64,000 nucleotides of DNA from Phytopythium helicoides (Eukaryota > Oomycota > Peronosporomycetes > Pythiales > Pythiaceae): positions 310,001 through 374,000 of the forward strand of contig JANFNE010000032.1 of the NCBI GenBank assembly GCA_024867545.1, written 5' to 3'. The notes under the pieces are model-generated. The model was not told the origin of the DNA. It saw only the letters and a program-made list of their open reading frames with translations, and did not search any database. A program made the translations under genes and the position numbers. This document shows positions 46,638 to 56,799 of the stretch, piece by piece (position 1 is the first letter of the stretch; the number at the start of each line of letters is the position of its first letter).

Positions 46638-47755
46638 ATGGATAAGGAGTGCATCACCGACAAAGACGACTGTGATCATTATGAAGCCACCGACGAAAGA
46701 GAAGACGATCAGGTGCTGCGTGAGTTCTACGCGCTAACGTACGAACCAGCAGTGCTCGTTGGTCCATCGGGCTCAAGTCCGACGAAGGCTGGAGCGACGC
46801 GTCGGGAGCGAAAGCCGTTCTCGTTTTCCCCCACTCCACCAGCACCTGCAGCACCTTCACCCGCTTCACGTTATGAATTAGATGCACCGAAGTCCCAGTC
46901 GCAAGCAACCACAGGTCCAAGCGTCGCTCAAGTGCCTGGTGCCACGGAGTCGCTCGCAGCCTCAACAACTCTGACGAGAGAGATCATGGATGCACTTTTG
47001 CCTCCAAGGTACTGCTAAGATTCCTCGTTCATTGTTCGAATTGGCATTGCGCTGATGAGCCGTGAGAAGAACTTGGCAGGATTCCCGCGGAAAGTGGCAA
47101 CGTGTAGCGCGAATGACACCCGCTACCCGAACCGAAGTGCTTTCCTTTCAGACTGCGCTCGATAAACTACTAGAGCTTCGCCAGGCGCGCTCATCGGCGA
47201 TTTGTCCTGTCCGAGAACAGCTTTTTCTTCACGCTTTTGGTTCGTTCATCGCATTTTTTGATTACCTTAGAGTTGTGAAAGCCTGATGGTTTACGATGTC
47301 CAAGCACAGATGAACTGCTCCGTGAGGTCGCACTTGAGTGCCCTGAGCGTGGACTGTTGTTGCTTCGTGTGCGTGATGAGCTCCGACTGACAGTCGAGGC
47401 GTACCAGACGCTGTATTACAACAGCATCGCCTACGGACGAGTCAAGGCAGTGCAGGCTGATGTGGGACTAGCAGAGATGAACGAGGTGTACGATAAACTT
47501 GCGGCTCGTCGCCAAGAGCTGCTCGCAGAGAAAAAGTCACTGGAGCTTCGCTTGACGGTGCGTTTTGCTGAATAATGCGTTGCTATATGCTGGCTCCTCG
47601 CTAACACTTGTTTTCACGAGAAACAGGGAATCGAAAGACAAGCTGAGGATCAGCAACGAATGCGCGAAATGCAGCACGAACAGACAATGGCTTTTCTGCA
47701 CCAACAGCACGAGGAGCTACAAGCATTCCACGTCGAAATGACAAAGCAATTCTAG
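46638..47755 (+). CDS. Axonemal dynein light intermediate chain (p28/DNALI1)
   Basis: Exons: 46638-47008, 47070-47239, 47310-47557 and 47627-47755, giving about 305 residues; introns of 61-70 bp. After a low-complexity N-terminus come family landmarks: LPPR-TWQ at the first splice, ATRTEVLSFQTALDKLLELRQAR, SAICPVREQLF, then FDELLREVALECPERGLLLLRVRDELRLTVEAYQTLYYNS, and a C-terminal coiled coil ending near EMTKQF. p28 is a subunit of inner-arm axonemal dyneins, so the organism builds motile flagella (zoospores). Splice positions are fixed by the PP-R and F-DELLREV joins. Confidence 0.93.
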
Positions 47756-47936
47756 GAGAAAGAAATCTTTTATGTTTTTACCGTGTCAAGCGCGAAGCGA
47801 TCAACGCAAAGAGTGAGGGCAAAGTCCGTGGAGTTCACACCCGCCGTCATTGTCTCTCGTGGAACGGCAGCTCGCCGAGTCTATAGTGTGCTGCCGTGCG
47901 CCCCATACGGAGATGATGCTCATACGTTCGACTCAA

Positions 47937-48851
47937 TTATAGCAGCCGCTTGCGCAACTGCTCCAAGAACACGAATGTGAGCAGAGTCTGCGGGCCGAGA
48001 CGCATGTATGCTGGGAGCCAGCCCTTGTAGAGTCCGCGCACACCCTCGCGACGCACAACCTGCACGAAGCAGTCGGTGGCACTGCGGTACTCATTGTTGT
48101 GCATGTTCATCATGCGCGTCTTGACCACATCTGCGGGAGCGCAAGCCGTGGTGGCAACGAGACCGGCAAACATGCTAGACAGCACGTGCGTCTGCAGATT
48201 GTCTTCCATGTGCATGTGATCGAGCAGCTGCCACTTGGCCACGTCATAGGCGGCGATCTGTCCTGTGGTGAGGAGCATCGCGCGGATGATGTTGGGTCGC
48301 ACGCCGCGCATCAGCGCCGAAACGCCTTCCTCACGCTGGATGCGCACGAGTCCGTCTACAGCGTGCTTGTAGTTGCGTCTCTGCGCCTCGGGCACTCGCG
48401 AGTCGGCCTGCATGCGGATGTTGACAATGTCTGCTGGGTTTCCCATCGCGCCGCCGACAGCTCCGCCCACGAGTCCAAGCGTAATGTTGTGCACTGTAGA
48501 GATGCGCTCCCCGCCGTTGCGCTCGATGGCCGCGTCCTTGAGGTAGTGGTAGACCGCGAAGCGCACGGTCGAGTAGGTTCCCTCGCGCATGGCGCCGCCC
48601 GAAATGCCCTGGTAGAGTCCACGCAGCCCCTGCTGCTTGAGCACGCGCGAGAGCGCGCGCCCGAGCCCCAGATTCTCCTTCTTGGACGTCTGCAGATGCA
48701 CCTTGAGCAGGTCGAACGGGTGTGTGAAGAACACGGCGCCGACCGCCGACGCGCCGCCAAACAGGTAGCTGTAGAGCGGCTTGTGGCTCGACGAGATGCT
48801 CGGCGGGAGCTGCACCGCCGCGAGCGCCTGGCCAGGAGCGTTGGCCGCCAT
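47937..48851 (-). CDS. Mitochondrial carrier family protein, dicarboxylate-carrier type
   Basis: 304 residues from the ATG at 48851; the frame is open further upstream but the extension lacks conservation. Three repeats carry the carrier signature: THPFDLLKVHLQ, NPADIVNIRMQ and CAPADVVKTRMM, each followed by the G-[IL]-[SR]-x-L-[YM]-[QR]-G element (GLRGLYQGISGG, SALMRGVRP, GVRGLYKGWLP). NPADIVNIRMQAD with RRNYKHAVDGL, and the A-YD-AKW segment, are typical of the dicarboxylate carrier branch (SLC25A10), which exchanges malate or succinate for phosphate, sulfate or thiosulfate across the inner membrane. Substrate is inferred from branch-specific motifs only. Intronless; convergent with the dynein gene. 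Confidence 0.88.
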   Translation of the reverse strand: MAANAPGQALAAVQLPPSISSSHKPLYSYLFGGASAVGAVFFTHPFDLLKVHLQTSKKENLGLGRALSRVLKQQGLRGLYQGISGGAMREGTYSTVRFAVYHYLKDAAIERNGGERISTVHNITLGLVGGAVGGAMGNPADIVNIRMQADSRVPEAQRRNYKHAVDGLVRIQREEGVSALMRGVRPNIIRAMLLTTGQIAAYDVAKWQLLDHMHMEDNLQTHVLSSMFAGLVATTACAPADVVKTRMMNMHNNEYRSATDCFVQVVRREGVRGLYKGWLPAYMRLGPQTLLTFVFLEQLRKRLL

Positions 48852-49231
48852 GTTCACGAGGAGAAGAGCAGCTTGAGGACTGTGGAGACGCAGCAGGAGG
48901 CCGCGAAGGGCCGACGGAGAGCGAGAGGATGGCGCAGAGCAAGTGATGGCGCTCGAGGCTGCACGGCCATCACAAGAAGTTGCGCATGGGGGTTGCGAAT
49001 AAGATCTGATTGGATAAAATGTAGCTGCTGACGTACTTGGAATGATTTGATTGGCGGAGACCAGCGAATCGGAAAAGAGATGTGGACCACGGAGACAGTT
49101 GTTGGGTAAGTCATTTATACTGGTTGCCAGTAACAACTACTCCAGAACTACTGTCAACCACACGTCACAGGTTGCAGTCGGACGTCAGTCCGTCAAAATT
49201 GAAGCGACAGACTTCTTCGCTGTCAACCGAT

Positions 49232-49987
49232 TCAGTACTCGTAGTCCTCGGTGATGGAGGCGGTGACGTTACCGTCCTCAAGGAGACGCGTGGTGCTCGT
49301 CTTGAACTGTTGGTTCGTGTCCGTGCACGAGTTGGCCACCAACTTGTACGTGCCAGACACCACGTCGCCGTAGATGGAGGTGATCGTGACCTTCGCAGCA
49401 TTCAGGTTGAATCCAGTAGAACTCGTGGCGATGTAGTAGAAGGCACCGTCAAGCATGGTGGCGGCGACGCCATTGACACTCACACTCTTCACACCTGTGA
49501 GAAAGTTGGTGGGCTGAATGCCGAGCCAGTACGGTCCACTGCCCACCTTCGCGCACACCTTAATGGTTCCCGGGTTCGGGCAATCCACGAAACGCCACTG
49601 AATGGTGTAGCGGCTCGGACTCGATCCCGTCAAGTCCTTGAAAATGGCCGGAGGCAGGTCAAGGTCACCCTGCTTACACTCGGGACAACGGTCCAGCACC
49701 TGAAGCGTGCGCTTCACGTTCTTCGTCGCCGTGCATCGGCTGTCCGTGCACGAAACCTCCACACAACGACCACAAGCACCGAGGTTGTCCCATTGAGCCT
49801 GGTTCATGGCGACGTAGTTGGTCGAGGCCGTCGGGATGGCCGACATGAAGTTGCAGTTGCCCGAGCTCACACTGCCGAGCGTGTAAGAGGTTCCATCGCC
49901 GGTGTAATAGGTGACGGCCTCTGCTGGGGAGGAAGCAAGAGTAGCGACGAGTGCGGCGCAGAGAGCGAGGACCTTGCCAGCAAACAT
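49232..49987 (-). CDS. Secreted expansin-like protein A
   Basis: 251 residues. The signal peptide (KVLALCAALVATLASSPAEA) precedes a double-psi beta-barrel domain: TYYTGDGTSYTLGS, GNCNFMSAIP, GRCVEVSC, VLDRCPECKQGDLDLPP (the conserved acidic residue of the barrel) and WRFVDC. A second beta domain follows (YWLGIQPTNFLTGVKS to the end), matching the two-domain expansin plan. Expansin-like proteins loosen polysaccharide networks in plant or own cell walls; no hydrolase residues are expected. The gene is intronless. The body is almost identical to copy B, yet the last residues (SITEDYEY) and 3' flank match copy C, so it is a mosaic. Confidence 0.9.
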   Translation of the reverse strand: MFAGKVLALCAALVATLASSPAEAVTYYTGDGTSYTLGSVSSGNCNFMSAIPTASTNYVAMNQAQWDNLGACGRCVEVSCTDSRCTATKNVKRTLQVLDRCPECKQGDLDLPPAIFKDLTGSSPSRYTIQWRFVDCPNPGTIKVCAKVGSGPYWLGIQPTNFLTGVKSVSVNGVAATMLDGAFYYIATSSTGFNLNAAKVTITSIYGDVVSGTYKLVANSCTDTNQQFKTSTTRLLEDGNVTASITEDYEY

Positions 49988-50440
49988 GGTGTTGATCTTG
50001 AGTAGTGAGTGTGGGAGGAGGAAGCAGGTGCTTGAGCCGAGGAGGATTCGGAAGTGAGCTGATTGCCGGACTGGATGAAGTGATAGGTGTTGCTGCCGTA
50101 CCAAGTGGTCTGCTGACAAGGCTGTCCTTCGGCAGTAAAGTGCTGTACAGGATGCGTTGCAGCTTTTGCTGTTTGAGCGGGGCGCCACATCTTCCAGGAT
50201 GCTGTACAGTACTCGTACGCGTATAACATGGTGTAGCGTAGCGTGGCGAACGAAAGGTGTCTCGTTTCCACCAAAATCGCGACGAGTGACACCGGGCCAT
50301 CTCTGGTGCCCTGTGAGTGTGCTGTGCTTGTCTGGCGTCCATCCTGCTGTTTGCGCATGACGTCGAACTGGACTCTTGCACTGCAGCAGCGCTTTGAGCG
50401 AGGTGTGGGATGATACCATTGGAAAAGAGAAATCCTGGTA
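49988..50440. repeat. Inverted-repeat arm upstream of A, pairing with the arm upstream of B
   Basis: The 5' flank of A is nearly identical, in inverted orientation, to 51975-52423 upstream of B. With the coding regions the arms are about 1.2 kb each and the genes stand head-to-head. Confidence 0.85.
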
Positions 50441-50489
50441 TGGTGTCATCAATGCAGCAAGCAATGCGAGGAGAAAGATTAGGATGGGA
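50041..50489 (-). promoter_or_regulatory. Upstream region of expansin-like A with conserved blocks
   Basis: On the gene strand: an initiator-like GCTCACTTCCGAATCCTCC at 50059-50041 (about -55 to -72), TTTTCCAATGGTATCATCCCA at 50426-50406 (about -420), and CCCATCCTAATC at 50488-50477 (about -490). The same blocks recur upstream of the other short copies. Confidence 0.5.
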
Positions 50490-51492
50490 TCTGTCTTGCT
50501 CTTGCGATCGGCGTGGGACCTGGTCTGATCACGCATGGATAGTTGTGAATCCCTTGGCATTGTACAGCAGACTAGGCAGTGTGGAGCTCCCGAATCTCGA
50601 TTTGCATTTGAGCAGTCGAAAGACATCGTACTGTAACAGATATTCAAGCAAGATTTGATGTCAGTTTGCATTGAATTCGAACGGCCAATGTCACGACCGC
50701 TGTTGCTGACTGCCATCACGGACACCACAGCATCACATGCATTGCATTGGCAGAGAGTACGACAAATCTCGGCTAGTCTGCACAGAGTTGCTCACGAATC
50801 CGGTGAGATAATTTGCGCAGTTTGGTGGCCAACGGCATACTTATCAGTTGTCTAGCGGGCCATACCTGTCATACCAACGTAGACAAAGTGTTGTGAGCCA
50901 TGTAGTATTGAGAAGTCAAAGAAGACGATAGTCCGCAGCAAGAACAATAATTCTGCATTGGGGTTTCTTTCCTCTCGATTAACATTCTCCATTTTTCTTT
51001 CTCCTCTATCATATCACTTGTTTCGGCATTGTATTTGAGCGGAACTCTTGACTTTTCAAAGCGACTCTATTAACTTCACGGCAGCAAGCGAGCACTTTTC
51101 GTCAATGTTGGATCCATAACTTCCTCGAATGGCACCTCTAAAATGGTTTGTGATACCAGAGTTCATCTTGAAGAGGGACGACAGTATCCTCCTCGTGCTA
51201 TGAGGCCAATCTCGTCGCTATATGCCGGTGCTTATCCGGTGACGTGATAGCACCAGGTTTAAGCTGTTCTCCGCGCAATATCTAATAACCACTCCAAATC
51301 ACGATCAATGTAATTTCCAGGCGTATTATACTAAGGCGGAAAAATAAGTGTGGCAGAAAACACATCAACAGCACTCACAATGGGGCAAAAGAAACAATTT
51401 GAGAGGAAAGTTTTCCGTGCGCACCAGGGCCGAGTTCGTGAGTATCATCCAGCCCCAGCGCTACTAGCGGTTGGCCAACCAACCACCCCTAG
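50490..51492. other. Spacer between expansin-like A and B, no gene seen
   Basis: AT-richer than the surroundings, with only short ORFs. It forms the centre of the head-to-head inverted duplication. Confidence 0.4.
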
Positions 51493-51779
51493 CTAATCTT
51501 TTGTGATGCGCTTCACAGAACTTCAAGAAGTCAGAAGTTCTGAGTCAGAGCACTCTTCAGGATGCTTAAAGCGCTCGGCAACGGAAAAGATCGAAATGCT
51601 CATCACGAAGCGTCGAGGAGACTGGATTCCTTTGCAACTCCGACTGGACAAGACAATCGATGCCGTGATGCCGTGCTCTATGCGTGTAGACCTGCGCTTG
51701 GATCTGTGCATGTAATTGTACACTCCGTGTGGGTTTTGCTGGTGCGATGTGCATGATCGAATGGCTAGGAGAAGTGTGT
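51493..51779 (+). repeat. About 285-bp dispersed repeat, copy 1
   Basis: Starts ATCTTTTGTGATGCGCTTCAC and ends near GATCGAATGGCTAGGAGAAG. Nearly identical copies lie at 55741-56035 (same strand) and 59909-60210 (inverted). Each sits about 650-1,050 bp upstream of an expansin-like gene. Its longest ORF has no recognisable domain. Confidence 0.85.
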
Positions 51780-51861
51780 TTCGGCTGCCCGAATGCAGAT
51801 CATCATTCGGGAGCTCCGACATGCCTACTGTGTCAAGATACTCATGTCATGAGGTGTATGC

Positions 51862-52373
51862 CCCATCCTAATCCTTCTCCACGAAGCATAACATCGCACA
51901 GATGTGTCAGATGAGCACGAATTATCTCCACTGTTCACTCCTCCGGCGTAACAAAGATGACGGGCATCCAAACGATGATTTCTTTTTTCCAATGGTATCG
52001 TCCCACAGCTCGCTCAAAGCGCTGCTGCAGTGCAAGAGTCCAGTTCGACGTCATGCGCAAACAGCAGGATGGACGCCAGACAAGCACAGCACACTCACAG
52101 GGCACCAGAGATGGCCCGGTGTCACTCGTCGCGATTTTGGTGGAAACGAGACACCTTTCGTTCGCCACGCTACGCTACACCATGTTATACGCGTACGAGT
52201 ACTGTACAGCATCCTGGAAGATGTGCCGCCCCGCTCAAACAGCAAAAGCTGCAACGCACCCTGCACAACACCTTACTGCAGAAGAGCAGCTTTGACAGCA
52301 GACCACTCGGTACGGCAGCAACACCTATCACTTCATCCAGTCCGGCAATCAGCTCACTTCCGAATCCTCCTCG
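51862..52373 (+). promoter_or_regulatory. Upstream region of expansin-like B with conserved blocks
   Basis: CCCATCCTAATC at 51862-51873 (about -560), TTTTTTCCAATGGTATCGTCCC at 51983-52004 (about -430) and GCTCACTTCCGAATCCTCC at 52352-52370 (about -55 to -72). Confidence 0.5.
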
Positions 52374-52423
52374 GCTCAAGCACCTGCTTCCTCCTCCCAC
52401 ACTCACTACTCAAGATCAACACC
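51975..52423. repeat. Inverted-repeat arm upstream of B, pairing with the arm upstream of A
   Basis: Partner of 49988-50440. The arms include GCATCCTGGAAGATGTG and the AATGGTATC block and differ by a few substitutions. Confidence 0.85.
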
Positions 52424-53179
52424 ATGTTTGCTGGCAAGGTCCTCGCTCTCTGCGCCGCACTCGTCGCTACTCTTGCTTCCTCCCCAGCAGAGGCCGTCAC
52501 CTATTACACCGGCGATGGAACCTCTTACACGCTCGGCAGTGTGAGCTCGGGCAACTGCAACTTCATGTCGGCCATCCCGACGGCCTCGACCAACTACGTC
52601 GCCATGAACCAGGCTCAATGGGACAACCTCGGTGCTTGTGGTCGTTGTGTGGAGGTTTCGTGCACGGACAGCCGATGCACGGCGACGAAGAACGTGAAGC
52701 GCACGCTTCAGGTGCTGGACCGTTGTCCCGAGTGTAAGCAGGGTGACCTCGACATGCCTCCGGCCATTTTCAAGGACTTGACGGGATCGAGCCCGAGCCG
52801 CTACACCATTCAGTGGCGCTTCGTGGATTGCCCGAACCCGGGAACTATCAAGGTGTGCGCGAAGGTGGGCAGTGGACCGTACTGGCTCGGCATTCAGCCT
52901 ACCAACTTCCTCACGGGAGTCAAGAGCGTGACTGTCAATGGCGTCGCCGCCACCATGCTTGACGGCGCCTTCTACTACATCGCCACGAGCTCTACTGGCT
53001 TCAACCTGAACGCCGCGAAGGTCACGATCACCTCCATCTACGGCGACGTAGTGTCTGGCACGTACAAGTTGGTGGCCAACTCGTGCACGGACACGAACCA
53101 ACAGTTCAAGACGAGCACCACGCGCCTCCTCGAGGACGGTAACGTCACCGCCTCCATCGACGACGAAGCCGACTACTAA
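52424..53179 (+). CDS. Secreted expansin-like protein B
   Basis: 251 residues, intronless, with the same signal peptide and two-domain layout as A: GRCVEVSC, VLDRCPECKQGDLDMPP and WRFVDC in the barrel, YWLGIQPTNFL in the second domain. It differs from A by a handful of residues until NVTASI, after which it ends IDDEADY, the ending type shared with D and E. The 3' flank is shared with D (57557-57690) and, inverted, with E (58076-58408). Likely secreted to the apoplast or wall, where expansin-like proteins disrupt polysaccharide contacts. Confidence 0.9.
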   Translation: MFAGKVLALCAALVATLASSPAEAVTYYTGDGTSYTLGSVSSGNCNFMSAIPTASTNYVAMNQAQWDNLGACGRCVEVSCTDSRCTATKNVKRTLQVLDRCPECKQGDLDMPPAIFKDLTGSSPSRYTIQWRFVDCPNPGTIKVCAKVGSGPYWLGIQPTNFLTGVKSVTVNGVAATMLDGAFYYIATSSTGFNLNAAKVTITSIYGDVVSGTYKLVANSCTDTNQQFKTSTTRLLEDGNVTASIDDEADY

Positions 53180-53507
53180 AGGGCTACACGGACAAAGCCT
53201 ATCCTGCCGGTATCTCACTGTGCATGTGCAGCCAGTCCATCAATCGGCTGACGTGCACGTGTTGCAGTGACAAATGTGTGACGTGATAGCTCCATTCGTT
53301 GAGAGAGCAGTTTTGACAAGCATGAGATGACATGGTTTACCGGTCCCGATGAAATACATGCGAATGACATTGCTACTGGTGTTGCGTATTCTATTCAATT
53401 GTGTATGATGAGTGCAACTAACGACTCAATTCATTTCAAATAAATCTGCCTGAAAACACCGAGGTGGCAGGACCTGGAGGGAGACTTGAACTTGAATGTG
53501 AAGAAGT
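53180..53507. repeat. Inverted-repeat arm downstream of B, pairing with the arm downstream of E
   Basis: About 330 bp nearly identical, inverted, to 58076-58408. The first 135 bp also occur downstream of D at 57557-57690, where identity stops at GAGAGAGCAGTTTTG. Confidence 0.85.
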
Positions 53508-53965
53508 GTCATGGGAGTGGAGCTCAGTGGCGTTGGCCCAGACATCGACTGGCAGCATTCTGAACCAAGTTGGTGCCTCACCGATTGTAGCTTCAGTGAC
53601 TCAGAGTATCCGCAGGCATGACATCGCTCATCAAACAGCTCTCTGCTTGTGCTGCAACGCTGCCGCGCGCAATTCATGAGCGACTCCAACCCCATGCGGA
53701 CTACCCGAGAGTTAGCGCTCTCTATGCGTGAATGCGGCGTGTGATTCTGTGCATCCACTTGCTGGTGCGATGTGCATGATTCAAAGTTGGTGCCGACTGA
53801 GCAACTCTCTCCAGTCTGGAGTCACGAGTCGAGGCTTTTGACTGTTCAAATGCAAATCCTTCTCGAGGAGAAGTCAAATCTGCTGTACAGGATTGTGCCA
53901 AAAGATTCGCCTCACGGCCATGCAGACTGCAGCAGCGGCACATAGATCCGAGTAGTCGCGCAAGC
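53508..53965. other. Spacer between expansin-like B and C
   Basis: No gene recognised. A short piece at 53760-53780 (GCTGGTGCGATGTGCATGAT) is a relic of the dispersed repeat seen complete at 51493. Confidence 0.4.
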
Positions 53966-54420
53966 CCCATCCTAATCCGAATTCTCCATCTTCGCAGTTG
54001 AGACCGGCGCCGCCGCAAGTGTCCCCATCCAAGGAGACAATCGTTGCACCACGAGCGGAAATTGCAACTGTGATACGCCGATCATGGGGTTCGTCCACAC
54101 TACGCAGCATAAACGAGTCGCGGACTCTGCATGGGCAAGGCATCAACGCGCTCTCTCTGCTGCTGGTGTTGACGGTCCTCGTCGTTCCGACGCCATCTGG
54201 ATACATGCTGACGCTGGAGCGTCGGTGGAAAGTGATGCAACTTCTTTACAAACAGACGCGACTGAATCATCGAAGATGTGTATGAGCGGTACTCGTTATG
54301 ATCAAACAGCAAAAGCCGAAGAACGTCACGCTACCCGCACAAAAATGCATCACTTCTACTTCTTGGATTGACTCGGTTTCTTGAGCGGGTGCTGTTTTCA
54401 GCTCATTTCCTAATCGTCCT
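53966..54420 (+). promoter_or_regulatory. Upstream region of expansin-like C with conserved blocks
   Basis: CCCATCCTAATC at 53966-53977 (about -490) and an initiator-like GCTCATTTCCTAATCGTCC at 54401-54419 (about -45 to -62). The CCAATGGTATC block of the other copies was not found. Confidence 0.5.
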
Positions 54421-54462
54421 CGGCTCAAGCACCAGCTTCCTCCTCTCATCAAGTACATCACA

Positions 54463-55218
54463 ATGCTTGCTGGCAAGATCCTCGCTCTCTGCGCCGCACT
54501 CGTTGCAACCCTTGCTTCCTCCCCAGCAGAGGCCGTCACCTACTTCACTGGCGATGGAACCTCTTACACGCTGAGTAGCGTGAGCTCGGGCAACTGCAAC
54601 TTCATGTCGGCCATCCCCACGGCCTCGACCAACTACGTTGCCATGAACCAGGCTCAATGGGACAACCTCGGTGTCTGTGGTCGTTGTGTGGAGGTTTCGT
54701 GCACGGACAGCCGATGCACGGCGACGAAGAACGTGAAGCGCACGCTTCAGGTGCTGGATCGTTGTCCCGGGTGCAAGCAGGGTGACCTCGACATGCCGCC
54801 GGCTGTCTTCAAGGACTTGACGGGATCGACTCCGAGCCGCTACAAGATCCAGTGGCGTTTCGTGGATTGCCCCAGCGCCGGCACCATTAAGGTGTGTCTG
54901 AAGGAGGGCTCGAACCAGTTGTGGCTCGGTATTCAGCCCACCAACTTCCTCACGGGTGTGAAGAGCGTGACTGTCAACGGCAAGACTACTACCATGCTGG
55001 CAGGTGCCTTCTACTACATCGCCCAGAGCTCGACGGCGGTGGATCTGAACGCCGTCCAGGTGTCGGTGACGTCCATCTACGGCGACGTGGTGTCCGGCAC
55101 GTACAAGCTGGCGATTGGCTCGTGCACGGACACGAAGCAGCAGTTCAAGACGAGCACGACTCGTCTCCTGGAGGACGGCAACGTCACGACCTCCATCACC
55201 GAGGACTACGAGTACTGA
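54463..55218 (+). CDS. Secreted expansin-like protein C
   Basis: 251 residues, intronless. This is the most distinct of the short copies: the signal peptide begins MLAGKILALCAAL, the barrel has VLDRCPGCKQGDLDMPP (Gly for Glu) and the second domain starts SAGTIKVCLKEGSNQLWLG. The protein ends SITEDYEY. The 3' flank (to about 55310) is shared, inverted, with A at 49150-49231. Same predicted role as A. Its variants appear as patches in A (C-terminus) and D (LKEGSNQ segment), marking it as a sequence donor or recipient in exchange among the copies. Confidence 0.9.
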   Translation: MLAGKILALCAALVATLASSPAEAVTYFTGDGTSYTLSSVSSGNCNFMSAIPTASTNYVAMNQAQWDNLGVCGRCVEVSCTDSRCTATKNVKRTLQVLDRCPGCKQGDLDMPPAVFKDLTGSTPSRYKIQWRFVDCPSAGTIKVCLKEGSNQLWLGIQPTNFLTGVKSVTVNGKTTTMLAGAFYYIAQSSTAVDLNAVQVSVTSIYGDVVSGTYKLAIGSCTDTKQQFKTSTTRLLEDGNVTTSITEDYEY

Positions 55219-55509
55219 ATCGGTTGACAGCGAAGAAGTCTGTCGCTTCAATTTTGACGGACTGACGTCCGACTGCAACCTGTGATGTGTGGTAGTGTCG
55301 TCCATTGAGTAACTTCGTGTTAGAAGAAGTATAAAGAACGACCATTTCAATTGCACTGCAAAAGCTATATGGTCGCGTTCCTCTTCCTACTACAACGAAC
55401 TGTTATACCCTCTTCCCCCTACTCGAGCCACGGCAACTACAATTACCACTCTGTTATCCGCTTTGACTTCTCCACAAAGTCGAGTGATGATTGAGAAATT
55501 GCGCGCCGG

Positions 55510-55630
55510 AAACCCTCCACAACAACAACTACCGCTCCTAAAATAACAACGCCGACTCCGGTCTCGATGACGGCTGCCCCGTCAGCCGACACGTCCAAGT
55601 GCCCGTGTGCGGTACCGCAACTAGAGCTTG
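55510..55630 (+). pseudogene. Relic of the long expansin-like gene's 3' end
   Basis: A Thr/Pro-rich remnant followed by GCCCCGTCAGCCGACACGTC and the tail of gene F (60336-61442), with one extra base after TGC that shifts the frame. No barrel domain precedes it. It is the outer end of an inverted duplication shared with 59909-60405. Confidence 0.75.
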
Positions 55631-55740
55631 ATGTTCTTCATTTGCAGTGACGGCCAGTAGATCCTTGTGTTTGCGCGTTGAATGTGATAATGTACTCCGA
55701 GTGAGGCACGTTCCAACTATCGATTCACTGCCGCTTGCCG

Positions 55741-56035
55741 ATCTTTTGTGATGCGCTTCACAGAACTTGAAGAAGTCAGAAGTTCTGAGTCAGAGCACTC
55801 TTCAGGATGCTTGTCAAGCGCTCGGCAACGGAAAAGATCGAAATGCTCATCACGAAGCGTCGAGGAGACTGGATTCCTTTGCAACTCCGACTGGACAAGA
55901 CAATCGATGCCGTGATGCCGTGCTCTATGCTTGTGCACCTACGCCTGAATCCGTGCATGTAATTGTACACTCTTGTATGGGTTTTGCTGGTGCGATGTGC
56001 ATGATCGAATGGCTCGGAGAAGCGTGTCGTTGGAG
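55741..56035 (+). repeat. About 285-bp dispersed repeat, copy 2
   Basis: Same element as 51493-51779. Together with the preceding relic it forms an approximately 500-bp inverted pair with 59909-60405. Confidence 0.85.
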
Positions 56036-56230
56036 CAAAATGTCTTAGAGGTGCTAAGATATACAAGTACTAGTAAACAGCTCGTATGAATGCGAGGTAG
56101 TTTGCCGCCACAACGAAGAAATGTATCATCTATCTTTTTTTTTTTTCTTGTAGACAAAACACACGTCATGGACTGGCAAATGACACGATGGCCAAGCGTT
56201 ATATACAACGGCGAGCCCTCTCCAGCAGAT

Positions 56231-56746
56231 CCCATCCTAATCTTCCTCCTGGAAAAAGTAAACAAAACTAGTGATGGCCAGAGCAATGGTCCTTTGATGC
56301 AGCAAAGCAGCGGCGGTTGTCACGCCTATGACATCAACACATCACATCACAAATCTTTATTTCAAATGGTATCATCCCACAGCTCAAAGCTTCGTTGCAA
56401 GTATCCGGTCCAGTTCGGCTTCGCCTAGTTCCTCTGACAGAAGAGTAGGCGAGAACATCAGAAACTTGATTATTCCTCGCGATTTTGGAGGAAACGAGAC
56501 ACTTTCATTCGCCGCGCCACGCTACATGTACAACTACAGCATCCTGGAAGATGTGTCGCCCTGCTCAAACAGTGAGAGATCCCGACATATCCTGAGCTAA
56601 GATGCTCAACAGTTTAAATAGAGTAGCAAAGAACAATCATCAAAGATGCAACACCAGCTCGTATGGAGGTCATCGCCGTCGACAATTCCCAACCGAGCTT
56701 CGGTCGCTCTACCCAGTCCGGCAATCAGCTCACTTCCGAATCCTCC
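56231..56746 (+). promoter_or_regulatory. Upstream region of expansin-like D with conserved blocks
   Basis: CCCATCCTAATC at 56231-56242 (about -560), TTCAAATGGTATCATCCCA at 56361-56379 (about -430, one mismatch in the CCAAT) and GCTCACTTCCGAATCCTCC at 56728-56746 (about -55 to -72). Confidence 0.5.
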
Positions 56747-56799
56747 TCGGCTCAAGCACCTGCTTCCTCCTACCACACTCACTACTCAAGATCAACACC

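Noticed and set aside
49988..50728. Upstream continuation of the expansin-like A frame (also B from 51902)
   Set aside because: The extension covers the promoter region and initiator-like site. The internal Met is followed directly by a perfect signal peptide in all copies.
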